Below, piece by piece: positions 34,527-41,288 of a stretch of DNA of 41,288 nucleotides. The stretch is from Bacteroidota bacterium (lineage in GTDB: Bacteria > Bacteroidota > Bacteroidia > Palsa-965). The position numbers were made by a program, and so were the translations under genes. The notes below the pieces were generated by a model, which worked only from the letters and a program-made list of their open reading frames with translations, had not been told where the DNA came from and did not search any database. Position 1 is the stretch's first letter. Every line of letters begins with the position of its first letter. The stretch covers positions 1-41,288 of the forward strand of contig JAAFIA010000043.1 in NCBI GenBank assembly GCA_013298545.1, read 5' to 3'.

Positions 34527-35711
34527 TTAGTTGCGGCGTGTATTTTTCTTTTTGGCAACAGGACGTGTGGCTTTTTTAGCAACCGCTTTTTTAGCCGGAG
34601 CTTTTTTCGCAACGGGCTTCTTAGCCACTACTTTTTTGGCAACTGGTTTCGCCAGTTTTTTAGTTACTTTTTTTGCCACCACTTTTTTCGCAGCGGGTTT
34701 TGTTGTTTTTTTCACAACAAGTTTTTTAACAGCTTTCTTCGCTACACTTTTCTTTGTTACTTTTTTCGCAGCGGGCTTCGCCACTTTTTTCGCAACGGTT
34801 TTCTTCGCTGTTATTTTTTTCGCGGCTTGTTTTGCAACAGGCTTCGTTACTTTTTTAGCAATGGTTTTCTTCGCTGCTTGCTTTGTAACTTTTTTAGCGG
34901 CAGGCTTGGTTGTTTTTTTAACTGCGGCTTTTTTATCGCTTGTAGTTGCTGCGGCTTTTTCTTCTTTCACACCAAGGATGGCAGGAAGTGGTTCACGCAA
35001 TTTTTCCATGGCGGCCAAGCGTTTGGCTTCTTTTTCGGCAGCTGCCTTACGCGCTTTGATGCGTTTGGCTTTTCGTTCTTGAGCCGCTGCACGTGCTGCT
35101 TCTACTTTTATCGATCCTTTTACACGCAAGGGCGCTGTTTCAGCGTTGATGCGCAAACACAATTCGGCATAAACAACTTCGACCATGTGTTCACCGTTTA
35201 CGCCACGATACAAGCGACGGAATTTATACACATCAATCACAGGCGATGTTTCGTCTTCATACACTTTCAACCGATTGCCAACTACAACAGGATCTTGATC
35301 GTCTGCACGGTCAGAAAGTTTGCCACGCTCAACAATACGACGAATCAATTCGTCGCGGTTTTTCACTTCGAGCGAAACAACAACGGTGAGCTTGCCGCCA
35401 CGACGTTGCAGCATGTCATCCAACATCGGAACTTGCTCCACGGTACGTGGAAATCCGTCGAAAATAAATCCTTCCGCTTTCGGATATTTATTCATTTCAT
35501 TTTCGAGCACACCAGCCACCAACGAATCAGGAACAAGTTGTCCTTGGTTGATGAAATCTTGCGCTTGCTTGCCAAGTGGTGTTCCTGCTTTGCGTTCTGC
35601 ACGCAAAATATCTCCGGTAGAGAGGTGAACAACGTTATACTTCGCAGCAAGTTTTGCCGATTGTGTTCCTTTGCCAGCGCCAGGAGGGCCGAAAATAACG
35701 ATATTGAGCAT
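34527..35711 (-). CDS. adk: Adenylate kinase with a long histone H1-like Lys/Ala-rich C-terminal tail
   Basis: Residues 1-190 form a complete short-LID adenylate kinase (ATP + AMP to 2 ADP): P-loop GPPGAGKGTQ (8-17), STGDILRAE for AMP binding, GFIFDGFPRT (81-90), the Arg-rich RADDQDPVVVGNRL and VIDVYK. Bacterial Adk normally ends near here. This one continues with a charged helix at about 200-240 (AARAAAQERKAKRIKARKAA), a short linker, and about 140 residues of KK-x-x-AKK repeats ending KKKNTRRN. The tail resembles histone H1/Hc1-type DNA- or RNA-binding tails. The frame is continuous with no sign of a shift, and no separate start is needed. It lies in the hpt-adk-obg operon, 43 bp after hpt. 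Kinase activity is near certain; the tail function is unknown. Confidence 0.93.
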   Translation of the reverse strand: MLNIVIFGPPGAGKGTQSAKLAAKYNVVHLSTGDILRAERKAGTPLGKQAQDFINQGQLVPDSLVAGVLENEMNKYPKAEGFIFDGFPRTVEQVPMLDDMLQRRGGKLTVVVSLEVKNRDELIRRIVERGKLSDRADDQDPVVVGNRLKVYEDETSPVIDVYKFRRLYRGVNGEHMVEVVYAELCLRINAETAPLRVKGSIKVEAARAAAQERKAKRIKARKAAAEKEAKRLAAMEKLREPLPAILGVKEEKAAATTSDKKAAVKKTTKPAAKKVTKQAAKKTIAKKVTKPVAKQAAKKITAKKTVAKKVAKPAAKKVTKKSVAKKAVKKLVVKKTTKPAAKKVVAKKVTKKLAKPVAKKVVAKKPVAKKAPAKKAVAKKATRPVAKKKNTRRN

Positions 35712-35754
35712 AGTGTTGGTTTGAGAAACGTTTGTCTTTATGGTGTGTAAGCGT

Positions 35755-36306
35755 TTAATCTTTGCTGATGACCCAAATGTCTTTCAAATTGCGACCAAGG
35801 CCATTGTAATCGAGGCCGTAACCAACAATGAACGCATCGGGTATTTCGAGTCCGATGTAATCAATCGGAATGGTGCGGGTGTAAGCGTGTGGTTTGAAAA
35901 GCAAGGTGGCGATACGAATTTCGGCGGCGTGTTTTTCTTTCAACAAACCTACCAACGTTTCCATTGTAAATCCGGTATCTACAATATCTTCGACAATAAC
36001 AACCGTACGACCATTCAAATCTTCGTTCAAGCCGATAAGTTGTTTCATGGTACCGGAAGATGAAGTGCCGTGATACGAAGCGAGTTTGACAAACGAAAGT
36101 TCGCACTCAATGCGTACATCGCGCAACAAATCGGCGGCAAATAAAAATGCGCCGTTGAGGACAACCAAAAATAATGGACGTTTGCCTTTGAGGTCTTCGT
36201 TCATGCGTTCGGCCAAAGCCAAAACCGATTCCCGAATCCGCGTTTCGGAAATGTAAGGGACGAACGTTTTGTCGTCGAGGCGGATAATGGATGTGGTGCT
36301 GGTCAC
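35755..36306 (-). CDS. hpt: Hypoxanthine phosphoribosyltransferase
   Basis: A 183-residue enzyme when started at the GTG at 36306 (VTSTTSIIRLDDKTF), which gives the normal family length. The frame is open to 36480 but the extra part is unlike the family and overlaps the divergent gene. It makes IMP or GMP from hypoxanthine or guanine and PRPP (purine salvage). Motifs are LVVLNGAFLFAADLLR, SFVKLASYHGTSSSG, the PRPP loop VVIVEDIVDTGFTME, and VGYGLDYNGLGRNL near the end. It is the first gene of the hpt-adk-obg operon. A -7 box lies only about 10 bp before the GTG. Confidence 0.95.
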   Translation of the reverse strand: MTSTTSIIRLDDKTFVPYISETRIRESVLALAERMNEDLKGKRPLFLVVLNGAFLFAADLLRDVRIECELSFVKLASYHGTSSSGTMKQLIGLNEDLNGRTVVIVEDIVDTGFTMETLVGLLKEKHAAEIRIATLLFKPHAYTRTIPIDYIGLEIPDAFIVGYGLDYNGLGRNLKDIWVISKD

Positions 36307-36315
36307 AATAAGGCG

Positions 36316-36323
36316 CAAATTTA
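36316..36323 (-). promoter_or_regulatory. -7 promoter box of the hpt-adk-obg operon
   Basis: On the minus strand it reads TAAATTTG, an exact TAnnTTTG. It sits directly before the GTG of hpt at 36306, which would make the mRNA leaderless or nearly so. No good -33 element was seen. Confidence 0.45.
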
Positions 36324-36395
36324 GGAAAAGTAAGCTGATTTGTGTTATATTCTTTTGGGTTGGGTAAGAACCTTTTTTAATCTGGTGAATAAATC

Positions 36396-36403
36396 TACAT
36401 TTG
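36396..36403 (+). promoter_or_regulatory. -7 promoter box of the T9SS gene at 36426
   Basis: TACATTTG matches TAnnTTTG exactly and lies 22 bp before the GTG start at 36426, leaving a leader of about 16 nt. No -33 TTTG at the usual distance. Confidence 0.45.
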
Positions 36404-36425
36404 GCATCCAAAAATTTCCCTGACC

Positions 36426-37670
36426 GTGAAAAAAATTCTTGTTTTACTACTGCTTTCATGCAGTTTCTTTGCCCAAGCACAAACCACTTCCGTGTTTCAT
36501 GTCGAATCGGAATATACTGTTCAATATGGCTATCGGTATTTTTTCGATAAACTCAATCCGCAAACAGGTGTTTCTGTACAAATTGCGCAATTACCCATTG
36601 TTGGTTTTTTTAGTGGTACGGGGTTCTTCAATTGTTTTGGACATTATGTTTTTCAAGGTATAGACAGTGTGCTCCAAAACGGCGATAATGCGAATGCGCT
36701 ATACGAAGTTGATACGCTGGGCAACTTGATTCGTTCTTTTCCGATGGATACCGCGCAAGGTACATGGTATCTTTCTACTTTTCCTTCTGCCGGAACCGCA
36801 TTCTATTATGCCATCCGATTGGATGTATTTACAGGCAACTGGATCGCCGAAAAAATCAATGCGCTTACAGGTGCACGAACGCTGCAGACACTTCCCATTC
36901 CGACAACGTACAGTTTTATCAATTCGGCACAAACCATAACCCGAAACGATGTGCTTTGGTTTAGTGTATATGATCAACTCGCAACAAATACTTATTTGCT
37001 GAGTTTCGATCCGGCAAACGGGCAATTGACATACGCCGATACGCTTCTCGGTTATGGTTATGATTACGAAGCATTGAATTATGATTGCGCCAACGATACG
37101 ATTTACGGTTTTGTGGCGCATGGCGATACCGTTTCGGGTGCAGAACTGATTAAAATTCATGGGGCTTCTGGTACCGTTATACATACTGGCATTACCGCGC
37201 AGGGTGTATTGAATGATCGTTTTGCTGGTCGTTCGCATACGCGTTTAACTGATGGGCGTTTTTACATGCACACGTTCAATGCAACGTATTTGCTTCCCAA
37301 TTTTTATGTTTCAGGTCCAACATTTGTTTTGCCTACTACAGCTGCACAACAAACGCTTTCGGTCTTTTGTATGGCTGCCCCGCGCGAAACGTGTAGCTTT
37401 TATACGGCTTGCGAAACCAATGGAATTGGTGTTTTAGCAGAAACACAAACGAGTTTGTTTCCCAATCCGGTAGTGCATGGGTTGGTTTATATCAACGGTG
37501 AGGGTGAGTTTATCTTGACCATTTTTGATCTTACAGGAAAACGTGTGCTTGAGGTTTCGGGCAATAAAGGGATGGTTGTTTCTTTGGCGAGTTTGGCTAG
37601 GGGTATTTATGTGGCTCAACTCGTAACAGACGGAAAAACTGCTGTACAAAAACTAATTATTGAGCCTTAA
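36426..37670 (+). CDS. Secreted protein with type A T9SS (Por) sorting tail
   Basis: A 414-residue protein with a GTG start at 36426 (GTG AAA AAA ATT). Residues 1-19 are a signal peptide ending FFAQAQ. The body to about 330 is all-beta, with repeating patterns that look like a propeller recording values (YEVDTLGNLIRSFPMD, LLSFDPANGQLTYADTLLG, YDCANDTIYGFVAHGD). The last 75 residues are a Por-type tail: TSLFPNPVVHGLVYINGEG, IFDLTGKRVLEVSG and LARGIYVAQLV. It should be exported by the type IX system. No enzyme motif was found, so its role is unknown. It is divergent from hpt. Confidence 0.88.
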   Translation: MKKILVLLLLSCSFFAQAQTTSVFHVESEYTVQYGYRYFFDKLNPQTGVSVQIAQLPIVGFFSGTGFFNCFGHYVFQGIDSVLQNGDNANALYEVDTLGNLIRSFPMDTAQGTWYLSTFPSAGTAFYYAIRLDVFTGNWIAEKINALTGARTLQTLPIPTTYSFINSAQTITRNDVLWFSVYDQLATNTYLLSFDPANGQLTYADTLLGYGYDYEALNYDCANDTIYGFVAHGDTVSGAELIKIHGASGTVIHTGITAQGVLNDRFAGRSHTRLTDGRFYMHTFNATYLLPNFYVSGPTFVLPTTAAQQTLSVFCMAAPRETCSFYTACETNGIGVLAETQTSLFPNPVVHGLVYINGEGEFILTIFDLTGKRVLEVSGNKGMVVSLASLARGIYVAQLVTDGKTAVQKLIIEP

Positions 37671-37921
37671 ATAGGGCATTGTTCTGAAAATTAGCTTGCT
37701 ATGTTTGGAAATAAGCTAGTATGTGCCTGATGCGCTTTTTTAGTTGTGAACAACTGCCCAAAACAAGGCTTATTTCCGTACCTTCCTGAAAGATTGATGC
37801 GGAAAACGATGCACCTCTGGTTTTCAACAAAATGTGTATAAACCATGTTCATATCGCTTTTTTGGAAGGGTAATCTACTCACTACCAAGCAATAAGGCGA
37901 AACGTTCATAAACCAGTCTTT
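37671..37921. other. Intergenic stretch with no recognisable gene
   Basis: About 250 bp between the T9SS gene and the dnaB promoter. A small open frame on the minus strand (37691-37909) has no start context or family resemblance. There is a short imperfect direct repeat (AGCTTGCTATGT, AGCTAGTATGT near 37692-37723) and a small hairpin AGTTG-TGAA-CAACT. I see no tRNA, riboswitch or terminator that I can support. Confidence 0.4.
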
Positions 37922-37957
37922 TTTGAGGTTTCCCGCTCACTGAAATTTTTACTTTTG
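37922..37957 (+). promoter_or_regulatory. Candidate promoter of dnaB
   Basis: TTTG at 37922-37925, a 24-bp spacer, then TACTTTTG at 37950-37957, an exact TAnnTTTG. The -7 box is 26 bp before the ATG at 37984. The spacer is longer than usual, so the -33 element is doubtful. Confidence 0.45.
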
Positions 37958-37983
37958 TACCCCCCAAATAAAAAGCAATTGCC

Positions 37984-39576
37984 ATGAGCCAGGCGGATGA
38001 ACAATTTAACCGACAGAATAAAACGACCCGACGTTCGCCAGCGTTGACGAAAATCTCGCAATCGACCTTGTTGCAAGATGGACGTTTGCCGCCACAAGCG
38101 GTTGAACTGGAAGAGGCGGTACTCGGTGCGCTCATGTTGGAAAAAGATGCGCTCACAACGGTGATTGATATTTTGCAGCCGGCGAGTTTTTACAAAGACG
38201 CGCACCAAGAAATTTTTTCGGCCATTCAAAACCTGTTTCAGAAATCGGAGCCTGTCGATATTTTGACGGTTACGCACGAATTAAAAACGGCGGGCAAACT
38301 CGAAATTGCGGGTGGTGCGTATTATATTTCGCAGCTCACCAACCGCGTTGCGTCTGCGGCCAACATCGAATTTCACGCGCGTATCATTGCGCAAAAACAC
38401 ATTCAACGCGAACTCATCCGCATTTCGACGAACACGATTACGAATGCGTACGACGATACGGCTGACGTATTCGATTTGCTCGATACCGCCGAGCGCGATT
38501 TGTTTTCGGTTGTAGAAGGAAATATCCGCAAGAATTACGACAAGATGAGTACGCTCATCAACCAATCTTTGCAAATGATTGAAACCGCCCGTAACCAGAA
38601 ATCAGGTGTAACGGGTGTTCCAAGTGGTTTTACGGCACTCGACCGCATGACTTCGGGTTGGCAAAATTCAGATTTGGTTATTCTTGCGGCTCGTCCGGCG
38701 ATGGGTAAAACCGCCTTCGTGCTCTCGCTTGCGCGCAATGCGTCGGTAGAATTTAATCGCCCGATTGCGGTGTTCTCGTTGGAGATGGCTTCGGTTCAAT
38801 TGGTGCAGCGTTTGATTTCGAGCGAATCGGAATTGCCTGCCGAGAAATTGAAAAAAGGACAACTCGAAGATCACGAGTTTCAGCAATTGCACGTTAAAAT
38901 TGGTAAGCTTTCCGAAGCTCCGCTTTTTATCGACGATACGCCAGCACTTTCTATTTTTGAATTGCGCGCGAAATGTCGTCGCTTAAAAGCACAACACGAT
39001 ATTCAGTTGGTCATCATCGACTATTTGCAGTTGATGACAGCGGGTGGCGATAGCAACCGCAACGGAAACCGCGAACAAGAAATTTCTACCATTTCGCGTT
39101 CCTTGAAAAGTATTGCCAAAGAATTGAATGTGCCAGTGATTGCGCTTTCGCAGTTGAGTCGCGCGGTAGAAACGCGGGGCGGCGACAAACGGCCACAACT
39201 TTCCGACTTACGTGAATCGGGTGCGATTGAGCAAGATGCGGATATGGTCTTGTTTATTCACCGTCCAGAATATTACGGTTTCACACAAGATGCGGAAGGC
39301 AACAGTACACAAGGCGTTGCCGAAATCATCATTGCCAAGCACCGGAATGGCGCGGTGGGCAGCGTAAACCTGCGCTTCATTGATCGTTTGGCGAAGTTTA
39401 TGGATTTAGACGGCGGCGGCGGATTCGATGGTTCGATGGGCGGCTACAGCGGCGGCGATGGCAACGGCCCATACAACCCCAGCGCGGGCCTCGGCCCTTC
39501 TACCGATTTTGGCATGGGCAACAATACCGTGATTGTTGGATCGAAGTTGAATGATATTGAGGAAGATCCGTTTTAG
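37984..39576 (+). CDS. dnaB: Replicative DNA helicase
   Basis: A 530-residue hexameric helicase that unwinds DNA at the fork. The N-terminal helical domain (about 25-130) contains PPQAVELEEAVLGALMLEKDA. The RecA-type motor (about 195-470) has Walker A AARPAMGKTAF near 235, VFSLEMASVQLVQRL (DnaB motif), Walker B VIIDYLQLM, then VIALSQLSRAVE, LRESGAIEQDAD and AKHRNGAVG with the arginine finger region. The last 60 residues are a Gly-rich tail (GGGGFDGSMGGYSGGDG), common in Bacteroidota. No intein or insertion was seen. It is convergent with the DUF262 gene, 57 bp away. Confidence 0.97.
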   Translation: MSQADEQFNRQNKTTRRSPALTKISQSTLLQDGRLPPQAVELEEAVLGALMLEKDALTTVIDILQPASFYKDAHQEIFSAIQNLFQKSEPVDILTVTHELKTAGKLEIAGGAYYISQLTNRVASAANIEFHARIIAQKHIQRELIRISTNTITNAYDDTADVFDLLDTAERDLFSVVEGNIRKNYDKMSTLINQSLQMIETARNQKSGVTGVPSGFTALDRMTSGWQNSDLVILAARPAMGKTAFVLSLARNASVEFNRPIAVFSLEMASVQLVQRLISSESELPAEKLKKGQLEDHEFQQLHVKIGKLSEAPLFIDDTPALSIFELRAKCRRLKAQHDIQLVIIDYLQLMTAGGDSNRNGNREQEISTISRSLKSIAKELNVPVIALSQLSRAVETRGGDKRPQLSDLRESGAIEQDADMVLFIHRPEYYGFTQDAEGNSTQGVAEIIIAKHRNGAVGSVNLRFIDRLAKFMDLDGGGGFDGSMGGYSGGDGNGPYNPSAGLGPSTDFGMGNNTVIVGSKLNDIEEDPF

Positions 39577-39633
39577 GGGGAAAGGTTTGCTTGAAATTTT
39601 CTATGTCCTTGAGTTAATTAGTATTTCTCCTTT

Positions 39634-41288
39634 TTACACGTTAAAATATTTTTCTGACCATAATTCCTCACAGATTCGCTGAACAAGTTTTTGTCTTTCT
39701 CCAATTTCCTTTTTCTTGAACTGCAAATGTGGCTTGAATCCTAACTGTTGTACACTTTCCGATTTCATAAAATTGGGATTCTTCAAATAGTAAGCCGGAT
39801 GCAACGTTTGAGCGTATGTATTTTCTTTAATATAGTGCTCTAATTTGTCTTCGTACCGATCACTACTGAATGACTGATTGGTTCCATGTGGCAATAAAAT
39901 TAAAGCCCCTAAAGCATTTCTCCATTCTTGAAAATCATCTTTTTGATCAAACTCGTCTGTATGTTCTTCAAATTTGTTAGCCCAAATGTGTTCTATTTCA
40001 AATTGTTTTCCGCTGGGATGATGATAAGTAACATAAGTCGTGTCTTTACCAACCAAATTGTCAACATAACTTGATACGCGTGAAAGTAGATGTTTTACAA
40101 ATTTCCTATTCATGCCATGCAAGCGAAAGTCCCAAACACCACCCCATGTTTCAGTAATTTGAGCAACTTCAGTAGATAAGTGTGAACACAATATATTCAA
40201 GTCATTATCTCGAATGAGTTTGATGACATTGAACATGGTGTACTTAATTGCTGTTTGACCAAACTTCTTGAAATTTATACTTCTTCTAACGGTGAATGTT
40301 TCGATGTATCGAGCAACAAAGTCTAGTTTCTTTTTGATCGTCGTTTCACCATCATCGTAGTTTATTGCAGAAAGAAGCAATGGCTCTTGTAGCGATTCCG
40401 CAATACCCCAATGATAAATATAGTTTAAGTGCGGTATGTCGTGAGTGTATGTAGATTGATTTTTTCTAATTTCAATATACCATTTGACAAAAAACGGAAA
40501 CTGATTTTTGAAAAAAGAATAAAACTCATCAGGTGAGTTTAGTTTGAATAATGATTTATGATTGTCTTTAAACCAATTATGAAAACGTGATCCAATCAAT
40601 TCAAAATCTTGATTTTCCGAGCCTACTTTACCCGGCCTAATACTAACGGCATATTTAGCTCTGAACCATGCTTGAAAAAAACTTTGGTCTGTTGTTTCTC
40701 CATATTCATGAAGTAGTTGGATTTTGTCTTTCCATAGGTCATTAATTTCTGCTCTTTTCTTTTTATCTATAATTTTTGAGAGAATATACCCTTTCAACAT
40801 TTCTGTTGGTGTGAGGTTCAACCCTCGGTCATTCATTGTTTCAAAAATAGTATATGCGTTCTCGTCCGAATAGGCAGTGATTTCGACGATGACAACTTTT
40901 TCGATAAACCAGTCGATAAAAAAAGGCAATGCTTGTGGATTGATTTCTTCAGGGAAAGACGCTTCAATATCTTCATAGCGTTCTAACATATTATGTACCG
41001 TTTCATCATCATTTTCCGTCGGTTCGTATTCTCCTAATTCGAATAGTGCTTTCAAACATGCTTCACGTGAATCGTCGCTCATGTTAAACGACTTTTCGCC
41101 ATACTTCTCAGAAAACACAAGTTCTGCAATGTTTACTTGTTGCTGATTCTTTTTTTGCAGATGATTGAGATAAATGAGTAAAAGAGTAATCGACGTAATA
41201 CGTTGTTGACCATCGATAATCGATTTTTTACCGCTTTCTGTGTTCACACTAAACACCACAGGCCCCAAGTAGTAACTTTGGTAGTGAG
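39634..41288 (-). CDS. DUF262/DUF1524 protein, GmrSD-like (5' end outside window)
   Basis: The open frame runs through the right edge (codons upstream of 41268 read HYQSYYLGPVV), so the start is missing and at least 550 residues are seen. The N-terminal part is DUF262 (ParB-like nucleotide-binding fold): IIDGQQRITSITLLLIYL, VEITAYSDENAYTIFETMN and DRGLNLTPTEMLKGYIL. The C-terminal part is DUF1524 with an HNH-like nuclease core: FEIEHIWANKFEEH, then WRNALGALILLPHGTNQSFS. This two-domain plan is that of GmrSD-type IV restriction enzymes and related defence proteins. The gene is visibly richer in A+T than dnaB beside it, which suggests recent acquisition. The target, if it is a defence enzyme, is unknown. 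Confidence 0.9.
   Translation of the reverse strand, partial: HYQSYYLGPVVFSVNTESGKKSIIDGQQRITSITLLLIYLNHLQKKNQQQVNIAELVFSEKYGEKSFNMSDDSREACLKALFELGEYEPTENDDETVHNMLERYEDIEASFPEEINPQALPFFIDWFIEKVVIVEITAYSDENAYTIFETMNDRGLNLTPTEMLKGYILSKIIDKKKRAEINDLWKDKIQLLHEYGETTDQSFFQAWFRAKYAVSIRPGKVGSENQDFELIGSRFHNWFKDNHKSLFKLNSPDEFYSFFKNQFPFFVKWYIEIRKNQSTYTHDIPHLNYIYHWGIAESLQEPLLLSAINYDDGETTIKKKLDFVARYIETFTVRRSINFKKFGQTAIKYTMFNVIKLIRDNDLNILCSHLSTEVAQITETWGGVWDFRLHGMNRKFVKHLLSRVSSYVDNLVGKDTTYVTYHHPSGKQFEIEHIWANKFEEHTDEFDQKDDFQEWRNALGALILLPHGTNQSFSSDRYEDKLEHYIKENTYAQTLHPAYYLKNPNFMKSESVQQLGFKPHLQFKKKEIGERQKLVQRICEELWSEKYFNV

Noticed and set aside
34531-35082. Plus-strand frame of 183 codons that looks like a multi-pass membrane protein (many Phe, Ala, Leu)
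   Set aside because: It is the antisense image of the Lys/Ala repeats of the adenylate kinase tail: AAA and GCx codons read backwards as TTT and xGC.
37691-37909. Small minus-strand frame of 72 codons before dnaB
   Set aside because: No family resemblance, no promoter box and no partner gene; consistent with chance.

Overview
The window is chromosomal DNA from a member of the Bacteroidota, probably a gliding, Flavobacteriales- or Sphingobacteriales-like lineage. Three lines of evidence support this. Five secreted proteins carry type IX secretion (T9SS) sorting domains: three type B (gliding-motility-associated C-terminus, CHU_C) and two type A (Por tail). Several genes are preceded by the Bacteroidota promoter -7 box TAnnTTTG. 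The gene order hpt-adk-obg is the Bacteroidota one. No rRNA, tRNA, CRISPR array, prophage or complete insertion sequence was found.

Layout from left to right. (1) 1-2873, minus: the 5' end of a Bacteroidota surface protein and a type B T9SS cargo. (2) 2989-6275, minus: an operon of a YfiR-like periplasmic protein, a secreted TPR protein and a HAMP/PP2C (SpoIIE-type) membrane phosphatase, with a clear promoter and terminator. (3) 6453-7016, plus: an NlpC/P60 lipoprotein whose stop codon is the insertion site of a 174-bp miniature inverted-repeat element. (4) 7264-19799, minus: two type B T9SS adhesins (556 and 1866 aa), a FemAB/GNAT-like acyltransferase, pfkA, a THUMP-domain RNA methyltransferase, a ZIP metal transporter and a small-molecule-type methyltransferase, mostly tightly spaced. 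(5) 19914-25350, plus: a Reg_prop/Y_Y_Y sensor fused to a PP2C phosphatase, a lipoprotein, and a SiaB-type kinase with its SiaC-type phosphoprotein. (6) 25493-28735, plus: a 1080-aa type A T9SS protein followed by a second copy of the miniature element, again in the stop codon. (7) 29068-31169, plus: an alpha-oxoamine synthase (serine palmitoyltransferase/KBL-like) and an unknown membrane protein, followed by a CGCAAAG repeat cluster. (8) 31449-36306, minus: hpt, adk (with a histone-H1-like tail), obgE and a GT2 glycosyltransferase fusion. (9) 36426-39576, plus: a type A T9SS protein and dnaB. (10) 39634 to the end, minus: a truncated DUF262/DUF1524 (GmrSD-like) protein.

Functional reading. 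The window holds two PP2C phosphatases with different sensory inputs (YfiR/TPR/HAMP, and a periplasmic propeller), plus the SiaB/SiaC kinase-phosphoprotein pair. In Pseudomonas the SiaA phosphatase and SiaB kinase act on SiaC, which controls the diguanylate cyclase SiaD. No GGDEF protein is seen here, so this looks like a rewired partner-switching system whose output is unknown. Other unusual items are an adenylate kinase with a Lys/Ala-rich H1-like tail of about 150 residues, a miniature transposable element found twice exactly at TAA stop codons with 3-bp target duplications, and a template-switch scar inside an adhesin repeat array.
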